From Kribbella caucasensis (GTDB lineage Bacteria; Actinomycetota; Actinomycetes; Propionibacteriales; Kribbellaceae), in the NCBI RefSeq assembly GCF_004361855.1, contig NZ_SNWQ01000009.1, positions 1 to 64,000 of the forward strand: 64,000 bases of DNA. The letters are read 5' to 3'. The position numbers and the translations under genes are program-made. Under the pieces are notes generated by a model. It searched no databases and was not told where the DNA came from. It saw only the letters and a list, made by a program, of their open reading frames with translations. Positions within the stretch are counted from its first letter, which is position 1; each line of letters starts with the position of its first letter. Below, piece by piece: positions 1-7,639 of this stretch.

Positions 1-87
1 GCCGCCAAACACGGCAAGCACTTCTTCGACACCCTCGTCATGCTCGCCGAGGGCCGACCCTGGCTGCCCACACTTTCAACAACCTGA
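1..87 (+). CDS. C-terminal end of an unidentified protein, possibly a transposase
   Basis: An open frame enters from the left edge and ends with TGA at 85-87, giving 28 residues that include HFFDTLVMLAEGRPW. I do not recognise the family with confidence. The tail is reminiscent of transposase C-termini, and it stops only four bases before the stop codon of the convergent, apparently truncated gene at 92-562. That would fit an insertion having clipped that gene. No start and no catalytic residues are visible, so this is a weak call. Confidence 0.35.
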   Translation, partial: AAKHGKHFFDTLVMLAEGRPWLPTLSTT

Positions 88-91
88 CCAG

Positions 92-562
92 TTACGGGTG
101 CTCAATATCGCCGAGGCTGACCTGAGCGCGCCACTGGCCATTCGCGCTGAGTTTCACATCCTCCTCAAAGTAGATGCGCGGATCCTCATCATCTCGAACG
201 GCCACAACTAGCGCTTTGTCTGCTGGCAATTTGCTTACAACTCCGGTGACGAGGGTACACAAGGGCACCTTCGCGTTCTCCTCAGGAGCTGTTATCGTTC
301 GCTCCGCCGGCGGACTGGACTCGGTCGTCGGCGCAGCTGTCACGGTGGTTGTAACAGTTGTCCCCGCGCTGACAGTCGTCCCTCCAGCGTCGGCGCTGCT
401 GCGCGAGGTCCCCTTGTATACACCGAACACCACGCCGCAGATCGCGGCCACGGTGCCGCATATCGCGGCAATTCTCTTGGTGGTCTCCTTCATTCTTGTC
501 TTGGCCAGCATTGCTGCAACTGCTGGATCCGATCCGGTTGATCCGGATTGTTTCACCATCAT
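92..562 (-). CDS. Membrane-anchored hypothetical protein, probably truncated at its C-terminus
   Basis: A 156-residue protein is read from ATG at 562, with a G-rich stretch (572-577) as a possible ribosome site. Residues about 28-46 form one hydrophobic segment (AAICGTVAAICGVVFGVYKG). A Thr/Ala/Ser-rich linker follows, then an extracytoplasmic piece beginning LCTLVTGVVSKLPADKAL and ending in GQWRAQVSLGDIEHP. The last part reads like the first strands of a beta-sandwich that stops abruptly, so the gene looks cut short beside the open frame entering from the left edge. Function unknown. Upstream in-frame codons up to 775 are not convincing as coding. Confidence 0.45.
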   Translation of the reverse strand: MMVKQSGSTGSDPAVAAMLAKTRMKETTKRIAAICGTVAAICGVVFGVYKGTSRSSADAGGTTVSAGTTVTTTVTAAPTTESSPPAERTITAPEENAKVPLCTLVTGVVSKLPADKALVVAVRDDEDPRIYFEEDVKLSANGQWRAQVSLGDIEHP

Positions 563-1295
563 TGGCAACACCCCCCGGTGAGGATTGTAGGGACGTAGGC
601 TTGCCCCCGACAGAGGCAAGGGCTTGACTACGTGGCGTCCGGTACCTGTCGGGCGCGATGCGGCCCGGCCAGCGGTTGCGCGGCCCGCGGAGCGGAAGGC
701 GATCCGTCGGCTGAAGGCCGCGGAAGGCTTGGACGGTTGGCAACATCCCGCTGTCAACCCCACAGTCTTGGCCAAGCCTCAGTCTGCGTCGCCCGGCCAA
801 GGCCAGCAGGAGGTGCGTCAAGACGTGAGTAAACGGCTCTGCCAGGACTGTGCGGTCGGCTCTCGGAATCGAACTAGTCCTGAGCTCGGCTGCGCCGTCG
901 TTGGTCGGCTGGCTCGCTATGGCAGCCCGGCGGGGAGTGCTCGAGGACGGATGATCGGCACAACTGTTGACGATTCACCGTGAGCGGCAAATTTGCAGGC
1001 AGGCTGGCGGCAAATTTGCAGTCTGGCTCTGTGGGAACTGGAGCCGTGACCAGCTTGGCCGCACGGCTCCGGGCAGTTAGAGGTCCGATCTTTGCGCGCT
1101 GCCCGCTCGCATAACGAGGTCCGAGATGCGGACCCACATCTCGGGTGGGCCGCACACCCGGCCCGCTTCTGAGTGTCGCAACGGCTCGCGCCAACACAAG
1201 GCGCCGCGCTCTCATCCGCGCTGAGTGTTGCAACCGAAGGCCTCGGGCCGGACCGGGGCCTGGGCGCGACCGCCGGTCTGGCTCGAGGGCTGGTG
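563..1295. other. About 730 bp without a supported gene
   Basis: Open frames exist on both strands here, but none has a recognisable domain or a consistent ribosome site, and their composition looks like non-coding reads of GC-rich DNA. The only structure seen is a pair of direct repeats at 984-1021, listed separately. The stretch may be decayed mobile-element DNA. Confidence 0.5.
984..1021. repeat. Two 15-bp direct repeats, each carrying a palindrome; possible IS-end remnant
   Basis: The sequence GCGGCAAATTTGCAG occurs at 984-998 and again at 1007-1021, 23 bp apart. Each copy contains the perfect palindrome GCAAATTTGC. Iterated GGCAAA-type repeats are a feature of IS21-like element ends in actinobacteria, so this may be an abandoned IS end. 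No istA/istB reading frame is present nearby. Confidence 0.4.
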
Positions 1296-1661
1296 TCAGG
1301 CGCGGGCTTCGTTGATTTTTACTGCCAGTACGGGGATGGGGGACTCCAGTAGGAGGCGTTGGCTGATGCTGCCGAGGAGGGCTTTGCCGACGGGGGAGCG
1401 GCGTTTGATGCCGATGACGAGGCGCTGGGCGCGGTGTTCCTCGATGTCGGCGAGGACGGCGTCGGCGGGGTCGCGGTCGGACTTGCCGTGTCGTTCCAGG
1501 ACGGTGACTTTGATCGTGGCCGGGATCGTCGAGGTGTCGAGTGGGTTGAGGGCGAGGTTGACTGCGACGAGGTCGGTGCCTAGGAGTTCGGCTTCGGCCG
1601 CGCCGGCTGCGAGTGCGGCGACGCCTTCAGGGCTGTCGGGTACGGCGACCATCACGGTCAT
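1296..1661 (-). CDS. Universal stress protein (UspA family)
   Basis: A 121-residue single-domain USP. It opens with the beta-1 strand MTVMVAVPDSPEG and ends with the family's nucleotide-binding segment (VIGIKRRSPVGKALLGSISQ) followed by PIPVLAVK. The start at 1661 is chosen because AGAGAGG lies just upstream and longer in-frame versions add only Ser/Pro-rich junk. It begins 13 bp after the stop of the sugar porter on the same strand, so it is probably the second gene of that transcript. USPs bind ATP or adenylate and modulate stress tolerance; a link to inositol uptake is only positional. Confidence 0.85.
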   Translation of the reverse strand: MTVMVAVPDSPEGVAALAAGAAEAELLGTDLVAVNLALNPLDTSTIPATIKVTVLERHGKSDRDPADAVLADIEEHRAQRLVIGIKRRSPVGKALLGSISQRLLLESPIPVLAVKINEARA

Positions 1662-1674
1662 GGCGTGTGCCTCT

Positions 1675-3099
1675 CTAGGCGTGGGTGGTCTTGAAGGAGT
1701 CCTCGAACTGCTCGAGGGTGACGCCGCGGGTCTCCGGGACCGAGGTGGCGATGAAGACGAGGGCGAGGATGCCGAGGCCGGCGAAGATGAAGAAGGTGGG
1801 CGCGATACCGATGGAGGAGACGACGGGCGGGAACCCGAAGGCGACGCCGGCATTGGCCATCCAGAGACAGAAGACGCACACTCCCATGGCGAAGCTGCGG
1901 ATCTTCAGTGGGAAGATCTCGGCCAGCAGTAGCCAGACCAGGGGCCCGATGGTGCCCTGCATCGAGAACACGAACAGGACCGCGAACACCAGCAGCGCGT
2001 AGGGCTTGACCGAGTTGTCCGGCATCAACAGCGCAGCCAGTCCGACTAGAAGGTGGAAGCTGGTGGTAAGTCCGAATCCGCCGAGCAGCATCGTGCGGCG
2101 GTTGACCTTGTTCATCACCAGGATGCCGACCGAGATGCCTACGACACTGGCCAGACCGAACAAGGTGTTCCCGAGGATCGCGGCATCTGCGGAGAAGCCG
2201 GCCTCCTCGAGTAGTTGGCTGCCGTAGTACATGATCGAGTTGATCCCGGTGAACTGCTGGAAGACGCCGAGTCCGATCCCGACCAGCAGCAGCCGGCGGA
2301 CCCACGGCACCGCGAGGTCGGCCCAGCCGCCGGTCTGCGCCAGCTTCTCCTCCTCGGCGAGCGCCTGTACTTCGGCCATCTCGGCCTCCGCGCGCTGTGG
2401 TGACCGAACCTGCCGGAGTACGGCGAGCGCCTCGGGATCGCGGCCCTGGGAGGACAGCCACCGTGGGCTCTCCGGCATCCGCAGCATGCCGACGAACAGC
2501 AGGATCGCCGGCGCGACGGCGACCAGCAGCATGAACCGCCAGACCGACTCGTGCTCGCCCCAGAGCTGGAAGATGATCGCGTTGATCACGAACGCCGCGA
2601 ACTGGCCCGACACGATCATCACCTCGTTGCGGGTGACCAGACTGCCCCGTCGTTCGTACGGCGAGACTTCGGCCAAGTACACGGGGACTGTGGCCGAGGC
2701 GCCGCCGACGGCGAGACCGAGGACGAACCGGAACAGCGCGAGGATCTGCCAGGACGGTGAGAGTACGCATCCGATCGTGCCCACTGCGAAGATCGCCGCG
2801 AGCATCAAGATGTTGTGCCGGCGGCCGTAGCGGTCGGAGAGCCGGCCTCCGACGAGTGCACCGATGGCGGCGCCGAAGATCAGGATGCTGACAACGAAGC
2901 CCTCGGTGAACGCGGTGAGGCCGAGGTCCTCCTTCATCGGTGCGAGGGCGCCGTTGATGACACCGGTGTCGTAGCCGAACAGCAAGCCGCCGAAGGTCGC
3001 GACGACGGCGATGAGCCCCAGCCGTCGGGAGTGTGGGCCTGGTAGGTCGGCGGGTAGGGCCGAGTGCTGCGCCCCCGGTGCGCCGGTTGCTTGAGTCAT
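1675..3099 (-). CDS. iolT: MFS sugar porter, probable myo-inositol uptake transporter
   Basis: A 474-residue, 12-helix major facilitator of the sugar-porter family. Signatures seen in order are GGLLFGYDTGVINGAL in helix 1, GGRLSDRYGRR in the loop between helices 2 and 3, PESPRWL before the central loop, QQFTGINSIMYYG in helix 7 and PETRG at the C-terminus. The start has GGAAGG just upstream. It diverges from the iol operon across a promoter region holding three copies of the same palindrome, so proton-driven uptake of myo-inositol or a related polyol is the natural reading. Substrate is inferred from context, not from sequence alone. Confidence 0.85.
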   Translation of the reverse strand: MTQATGAPGAQHSALPADLPGPHSRRLGLIAVVATFGGLLFGYDTGVINGALAPMKEDLGLTAFTEGFVVSILIFGAAIGALVGGRLSDRYGRRHNILMLAAIFAVGTIGCVLSPSWQILALFRFVLGLAVGGASATVPVYLAEVSPYERRGSLVTRNEVMIVSGQFAAFVINAIIFQLWGEHESVWRFMLLVAVAPAILLFVGMLRMPESPRWLSSQGRDPEALAVLRQVRSPQRAEAEMAEVQALAEEEKLAQTGGWADLAVPWVRRLLLVGIGLGVFQQFTGINSIMYYGSQLLEEAGFSADAAILGNTLFGLASVVGISVGILVMNKVNRRTMLLGGFGLTTSFHLLVGLAALLMPDNSVKPYALLVFAVLFVFSMQGTIGPLVWLLLAEIFPLKIRSFAMGVCVFCLWMANAGVAFGFPPVVSSIGIAPTFFIFAGLGILALVFIATSVPETRGVTLEQFEDSFKTTHA

Positions 3100-3150
3100 G
3101 GGTCAACCTTCCGTACGGTTCTGCCCCCGCGGATCGTGGACTGGCGACGC

Positions 3151-3166
3151 ACTAGCACGTGCCAGA
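3151..3166. promoter_or_regulatory. Operator copy 1 of the iol region (imperfect)
   Basis: ACTAGCACGTGCCAGA matches the 16-bp palindrome ACTAGCACGTGCTAGT in its left half and in part of its right half. It lies 52 bp upstream of the iolT start and so most likely controls the minus-strand transporter transcript. The central CG and the symmetry are typical of LacI-family operators; the repressor at 11412-12473 is the probable partner. Confidence 0.65.
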
Positions 3167-3231
3167 CTTCACGTTTGAATCGGGACAGTAGGTCCGAACA
3201 AAGGTGGCGTCAAGATCGAACGGCAAGTTGA

Positions 3232-3247
3232 TTTAGCACGTGCTAGT
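3232..3247. promoter_or_regulatory. Operator copy 2 of the iol region
   Basis: TTTAGCACGTGCTAGT differs from the perfect palindrome only in its first two bases. Its centre is 81 bp from copy 1 and 43 bp from copy 3, about four helical turns from the latter, which would allow co-operative or looping binding by a LacI-type repressor. Confidence 0.75.
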
Positions 3248-3265
3248 AAGTGTGACGGCGAAGTC

Positions 3266-3298
3266 TTGACATTCACTAGCACGTGCTAGTTCCATGAT
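3266..3298 (+). promoter_or_regulatory. iol operon promoter, probably giving a leaderless or very short-leader mRNA
   Basis: TTGACA at 3266-3271 is a consensus -35. Candidate -10 boxes are TAGTTC (3287-3292, 15-bp spacer) or CATGAT (3293-3298, 21-bp spacer); neither is ideal. Either places the transcript start within a few bases of the ATG at 3294 or the in-frame GTG at 3303. No Shine-Dalgarno sequence precedes either codon, consistent with leaderless translation, which is common in actinobacteria. Confidence 0.5.
3275..3290. promoter_or_regulatory. Operator copy 3 of the iol region (perfect palindrome)
   Basis: ACTAGCACGTGCTAGT is a perfect 16-bp inverted repeat. It lies between a TTGACA -35 box and the iolE start codon, so a bound repressor would block RNA polymerase directly. 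It is the best of three copies in 140 bp. Confidence 0.85.
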
Positions 3299-4226
3299 TG
3301 ACGTGACCAACCTTTCCAAGCTTCGTCTCGGTACCGCGCCCGATTCCTGGGGCGTGTGGTTCGCCGACGATCCGCACCAGGTGACCTGGGACGTGTACCT
3401 CGACGAGATCGCAGCTGTCGGCTACGTCAATACCGAGCTCGGCCCACAGGGCTTCCTGCCGCAGGATCCCGAACAACTCAAGGACGAACTCGCCAGGCGC
3501 GGACTCTCGGCGTGCGGTGGCACGGTCTTCGCCGGGCTGCATGAGGGACAAGGTGCGCTGCAGAAGGCAAAGGCGGCGTTCGGCCGGGAAGCCGAGTTGC
3601 TGTCAGCGCTCGGTGCGGAGTACTTGGTGCACCTTCCGGAGCAGTACACCGACATGCACACCGGCGAGGCGACGCAGGCTGCCGATATCAACCCGGAGCA
3701 ATGGAAGAACCTGGTCACCGGGACCGACGAGCTGGCGAGGTACTTGTACGAGTTGTACGGCGTGAAGCTCGTGTTCCACCCGCACGTGGACACCCAGGTC
3801 GACACCCAGCAGCGCATCGAGCGTTTCCTCGAAGACACCGACCCGGAGTTGGTGAACCTCTGCCTCGACACGGGCCACATCGCGTACTGCGAAGGCGACA
3901 ACCTGCAGATCATCAGGCGCTTCCCCGAGCGGATCACCTACGTCCACCTGAAGTCGGTGGATCCGGCGATCCGGGCACGTGCGGTGACCGAGAACCTGGC
4001 GTTGTCCGAGGCGGTGAAGCTCGGCGTGATGTGTGAGCCGCCGTACGGCGAACCCGACATGCCGCCGTTGCTCGAGGCGCTCGGCGAACTGGACCGCGAC
4101 ATCTTCTGCGTCATCGAACAGGACCTGTACCCGGTGGAGCAGCATATTCCGCTGCCGATCGGCGCGCGGACCGCCGGCTATTACGTCGGCTGCGGTCTCG
4201 GCCCGGTCCGTCGCTGGCCCTACTGA
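3294..4226 (+). CDS. iolE: IolE-like TIM-barrel enzyme (2-keto-myo-inositol dehydratase)
   Basis: A 310-residue xylose-isomerase-like TIM barrel. The N-terminal LGTAPDSWGVWF segment is characteristic of IolE/IolE-like proteins. Conserved metal-site segments follow: LVFHPHVDTQVDT, LCLDTGHIAYCEGD, YVHLKSVDP and FCVIEQDLYP. IolE dehydrates 2-keto-myo-inositol, the second step of the pathway. It is the first gene of the operon, directly under the palindromic operators, with iolG starting 12 bp after its stop. The ATG at 3294 has no ribosome site; GTG at 3303 is an alternative. Assignment to IolE rather than another sugar isomerase rests on the N-terminal motif and the iol context. Confidence 0.8.
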   Translation: MIDVTNLSKLRLGTAPDSWGVWFADDPHQVTWDVYLDEIAAVGYVNTELGPQGFLPQDPEQLKDELARRGLSACGGTVFAGLHEGQGALQKAKAAFGREAELLSALGAEYLVHLPEQYTDMHTGEATQAADINPEQWKNLVTGTDELARYLYELYGVKLVFHPHVDTQVDTQQRIERFLEDTDPELVNLCLDTGHIAYCEGDNLQIIRRFPERITYVHLKSVDPAIRARAVTENLALSEAVKLGVMCEPPYGEPDMPPLLEALGELDRDIFCVIEQDLYPVEQHIPLPIGARTAGYYVGCGLGPVRRWPY

Positions 4227-4238
4227 GAGGGGACACCC

Positions 4239-5249
4239 ATGGCGCTTCGTATCGGAGTCATCGGCACCGGGATGATCGGCACTGATCACATCCGCCGGAT
4301 CACCCAGGTGCTGTCGGGAGCGGAGATCGCGGCGGTTACCGACGCCAACCTCGACCTGGCCAAGCAGGTCGCGCAGGACCTGCCGGATACCGAGGTGTTC
4401 GGCGACGGTCACGATCTGATCGGCTCCGGTCAGGTCGACGCGGTGCTGGTCACCTCCTGGGGGCCCACGCACGAAGAGTTCGTGCTCGCTGCCATCGCGT
4501 CGGGCAAGCCCGTGTTCTGCGAGAAGCCACTGGCCACCACGGCAGAGGCCTGCAGGCGCATCATCGCCGCGGAAGTCTCCGCCGGCTGCCGTTTCGTGCA
4601 GGTCGGTTTCATGCGCCGGTACGACGCTGCGTATCGGCAACTGAAGGCCGTGATCGACTCCGGCGTGATTGGCGCTCCGCTGATGTACTACTCGGCGCAC
4701 CGCAATCCCGACGTACCGAGCACGTACACCAGCGAGATGGCCGTCGTGGACACCGCCGTCCACGACTTCGATGTGGCTCGCTGGTTGCTCGGCGAAGAAC
4801 TGGGCGCGATCCGGGTCCTGCCGGCGAAGCAGAACAGCCTCGGTGGCGGTCTCAAGGACCCGCTGCTGATGGTCGTCGAGACCGAGAGCGGCGTGCTCGT
4901 CAACGTAGAGACCAGCGTCAACATCCGCTACGGCTACGACATCCGGGGTGAGGTCGTGGGGGAGTCAGGCGCGGTCGCGCTCGCCGACCGCAACCAGGTC
5001 GACCTCCGGCACGCGGGCCTGCGCTCCGGCGGTGTTCCAGCCGACTGGCGGGAACGCTTCGCGGTGGCCTTCGATACCGAGTTCCAGGAGTGGATCGACA
5101 CGATCGCGTCCGGCTCGGAACCAGTAGGACCGTCCTCGTGGGACGGGTACGCGGCCACCGTGGTCTGCGATGCGGGCGTGCGTTCCCTTGCCACCTCTGA
5201 GCGTGTACCGATCGTCCTCGGCGACAAGCCGGCGCTCTACCGAAACTGA
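4239..5249 (+). CDS. iolG: Inositol 2-dehydrogenase (Gfo/Idh/MocA family)
   Basis: A 336-residue NAD-dependent dehydrogenase. The Rossmann motif is GVIGTGMIGTDH at residues 6-17. The catalytic lysine is K96 in the EKPLAT motif, and D171/H175 in DTAVHDFDVARW complete the usual Lys-Asp-His set. It oxidises myo-inositol to 2-keto-myo-inositol, the substrate of the upstream IolE. GAGAGGGG provides the ribosome site before ATG. Twelve bases separate it from iolE and thirteen from iolA, so it is co-transcribed. Confidence 0.87.
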   Translation: MALRIGVIGTGMIGTDHIRRITQVLSGAEIAAVTDANLDLAKQVAQDLPDTEVFGDGHDLIGSGQVDAVLVTSWGPTHEEFVLAAIASGKPVFCEKPLATTAEACRRIIAAEVSAGCRFVQVGFMRRYDAAYRQLKAVIDSGVIGAPLMYYSAHRNPDVPSTYTSEMAVVDTAVHDFDVARWLLGEELGAIRVLPAKQNSLGGGLKDPLLMVVETESGVLVNVETSVNIRYGYDIRGEVVGESGAVALADRNQVDLRHAGLRSGGVPADWRERFAVAFDTEFQEWIDTIASGSEPVGPSSWDGYAATVVCDAGVRSLATSERVPIVLGDKPALYRN

Positions 5250-5262
5250 ATGGAGGCTCACC

Positions 5263-6759
5263 GTGAGAACGATCGAGCATTGGATTGGTGGAGCGTCGAC
5301 GAGTGGTGCCTCGTCCCGGCGTGGACGGGTGTGGAATCCGGCGACGGGTGAACAGCAGGCGGAGGTCGTGCTGGCCTCGGCGGCAGATGTGGATACCGCC
5401 GTACAGGCGGCGAAGCGGGCGTTCGACTCGTGGTCGCAGTCGTCGCTGTCACAGCGGACGAAGGTGTTGTTCGCGTTCCGCGAGCTGGTGAACGCGCGGG
5501 TGCGCGAGTTGGCGGAGATCGTCAGCGACGAGCACGGCAAGGTCGTGTCGGATGCAGCCGGTGAGGTGCAGCGCGGGCTGGAGGTCGTGGAGTTCGCGTG
5601 CGGTATCCCGCAACTGTTGAAGGGCGACTACTCGGATCAGGTCTCGCGAGGCGTCGACGCGTTCTCGTTCCGCGAGCCGATCGGGGTGTGTGCGGGGATC
5701 ACGCCGTTCAACTTCCCGGTGATGGTGCCGATGTGGATGCATCCGGTGGCGATTGCCTGCGGCAACAGCTTCGTGCTCAAACCCAGTGAACGCGACCCCT
5801 CGGCAGCAGTGCTGATCGCGGAACTGTGGGCCGAGGCCGGACTTCCCGACGGGGTGTTCAACGTGGTGCACGGAGACAGGGAGTCCGTCGACGCGTTGCT
5901 GGACCACGCGGATGTCGCCGCGATCTCTTTCGTCGGCTCCACGCCCATTGCGAGGTACATCCATCAACGCGGTACGGCGGCCGGGAAACGGGTACAGGCA
6001 CTTGGCGGCGCGAAGAATCACGCGATCGTCCTGCCGGACGCCGACCTGGACTTCGCGTCGGGTCACCTGGTGGCGGCGGCGTTCGGGTCGGCCGGTGAGC
6101 GCTGCATGGCGATCTCTGCCGCCGTGGCCGTCGGTGCGGCCGGCGATGCGCTGGTCGAGGCGGTCAATTCGAAGGCGCGCGATGTCGTGGTGGGCGCGGG
6201 CCGGGACGAACGCAGCGAGATGGGGCCCGTGGTCACGCCCGAGGCGCGGGACCGGATCGTCGGCCTGATCGATGCCGGGGAGGCCCAGGGCGGGAAGATC
6301 ACCACGGACGGCCGCGGCCTGGTTGTCCCTGGCCACGAGAACGGGTTCTTCGTCGGTCCGACCGTGGTGGATCAGGTCACGCCGGACATGGACGTCTACC
6401 GCGAGGAGGTGTTCGGCCCGGTGCTGTCCGTCCTGCGGTCCGACAGTGTGGACGCGGCGATCGATCTGATCAACGCCAACCCCTACGGCAACGGGACCGC
6501 GATCTTCACCGGCAGCGGCGAGGCGGCGCGCCGGTTCATGCGGGGCGTGAAGGTGGGGATGATCGGCATCAACGTTCCCGTCCCGGTGCCGATGGCCTAT
6601 TACTCCTTCGGCGGCTGGAAGGACTCGCTGTTGGGTCAGTCCCACATCCACGGCCCCGAAGGTGTGGCGTTCTACACCCGTGCGAAGGCAGTCACCTCCC
6701 GCTGGCCGCACGTCGAGCACCCGGTCGACTCCAGCTTCTACTTCCCGACAGCGAGCTGA
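5263..6759 (+). CDS. iolA: CoA-acylating (methyl)malonate-semialdehyde dehydrogenase
   Basis: A 498-residue aldehyde dehydrogenase of the MmsA/IolA subgroup. The start is GTG at 5263, preceded by TGGAGG at 5251-5256. Visible landmarks are TPFNFPVMVPMWM (147-159), the coenzyme site FVLKPSERDPS, ISFVGSTPIARYIH and the catalytic cysteine C281 in GERCMAIS, a context diagnostic for the CoA-dependent class. In inositol breakdown it converts malonate semialdehyde to acetyl-CoA and CO2, the last step. An upstream ATG at 5170 in the same frame overlaps iolG and lacks a ribosome site. Confidence 0.9.
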   Translation: MRTIEHWIGGASTSGASSRRGRVWNPATGEQQAEVVLASAADVDTAVQAAKRAFDSWSQSSLSQRTKVLFAFRELVNARVRELAEIVSDEHGKVVSDAAGEVQRGLEVVEFACGIPQLLKGDYSDQVSRGVDAFSFREPIGVCAGITPFNFPVMVPMWMHPVAIACGNSFVLKPSERDPSAAVLIAELWAEAGLPDGVFNVVHGDRESVDALLDHADVAAISFVGSTPIARYIHQRGTAAGKRVQALGGAKNHAIVLPDADLDFASGHLVAAAFGSAGERCMAISAAVAVGAAGDALVEAVNSKARDVVVGAGRDERSEMGPVVTPEARDRIVGLIDAGEAQGGKITTDGRGLVVPGHENGFFVGPTVVDQVTPDMDVYREEVFGPVLSVLRSDSVDAAIDLINANPYGNGTAIFTGSGEAARRFMRGVKVGMIGINVPVPVPMAYYSFGGWKDSLLGQSHIHGPEGVAFYTRAKAVTSRWPHVEHPVDSSFYFPTAS

Positions 6760-6762
6760 CAC

Positions 6763-7630
6763 ATGAAGATTGCTCTCGATCCCTACATGTTCCGCAGTAC
6801 CCCGCTCCTCGAGCTCCCGGCGCTGGTGGCCGATCTCGGCTATCAGTACATCGAGTTGTCGCCGCGGGAGGATTTCACGCCGTTCTTCCTGCACGCCCGG
6901 GCCGGCGACGACACGGTGAAGGAGTTCAAGAAGGCCTTGGACGCCGCCGGCGTGCAAGTTGCCTCGCACCTGCCGTTGTACCGCTGGTCGGGGCCCGATG
7001 AAGACGAACGCCAGGCCGCGGTGCGCTATTGGAAAACGCGCGATCCAGCTCACCGTGGACCTGGACTGCCGGGTGATGAACTCGGAGTTCAACGGCCGCC
7101 CCGAGCAGGCGAGCCGGAGCGAGGCGATGTTCTGGAAGTCGATGGAAGACCTCTTGCCGGTCTTCGAGCGCGAGGGCGTGCAACTGCGTCTGGAGCCGCA
7201 CCCGGACGACTTCGTCGAGGGCGGCCTGACCGCGATCGACATGATCCGCGGCATCAACTCACCTTCGGTGTCGTTCCTGTACTGCGCCCCGCACACCTTC
7301 CACATGGGCGGGAACATGGCCGAGATCATGAGGTACGCCGGGCCGCTGCTGACACAGGTCCATCTGGCGGACTCGTTCGACCACCGCGCCTCGTCCGGCC
7401 TGCGCTACATCGTCAACCCACCGGGATCGACGGCCCGGATCCACCAGCACCTCGACATCGGTCAGGGGGAGGTCGACTGGGACACCTTCTTCGGCACGCT
7501 GGGTGAGCTGGGGTTCGGTGATCGTGAGGAGACGATCATGACGTCGTGTGTGTTCGCCTGGGAGGACCGCGCCCGCGAATCCGCCACGTACATGCGCGAA
7601 ACCGTCGACAAGTACGTCGGGTCCTGGTGA
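6763..7630 (+). pseudogene. iolH: IolH-like TIM-barrel protein, interrupted by a one-base frameshift
   Basis: The reading frame starts MKIALDPYMFRSTPLLELP and runs to RYWK near 7032. It continues in the next frame as RAIQLTVDL...MNSEFNGRPEQ...LRLEPHPDDFVEGG...LYCAPHTFHMGG...QVHLADSFDH and ends at 7630, about 288 residues in all. Removing one A from the AAAA run at 7033-7036 restores a continuous protein. The motifs match the IolH type of xylose-isomerase-like proteins found in inositol operons, whose exact reaction is uncertain. Either the gene is truly broken or the extra A is a sequencing error; all conserved motifs downstream of the shift are intact, which argues for an error or a very recent mutation. 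Confidence 0.75.
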
Positions 7631-7639
7631 CAAACAGTG

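Noticed and set aside
5170..5262. Longer ATG start for iolA
   Set aside because: Overlaps iolG by 80 bp, lacks a ribosome site and adds residues unlike the family; GTG 5263 has TGGAGG at the right distance.
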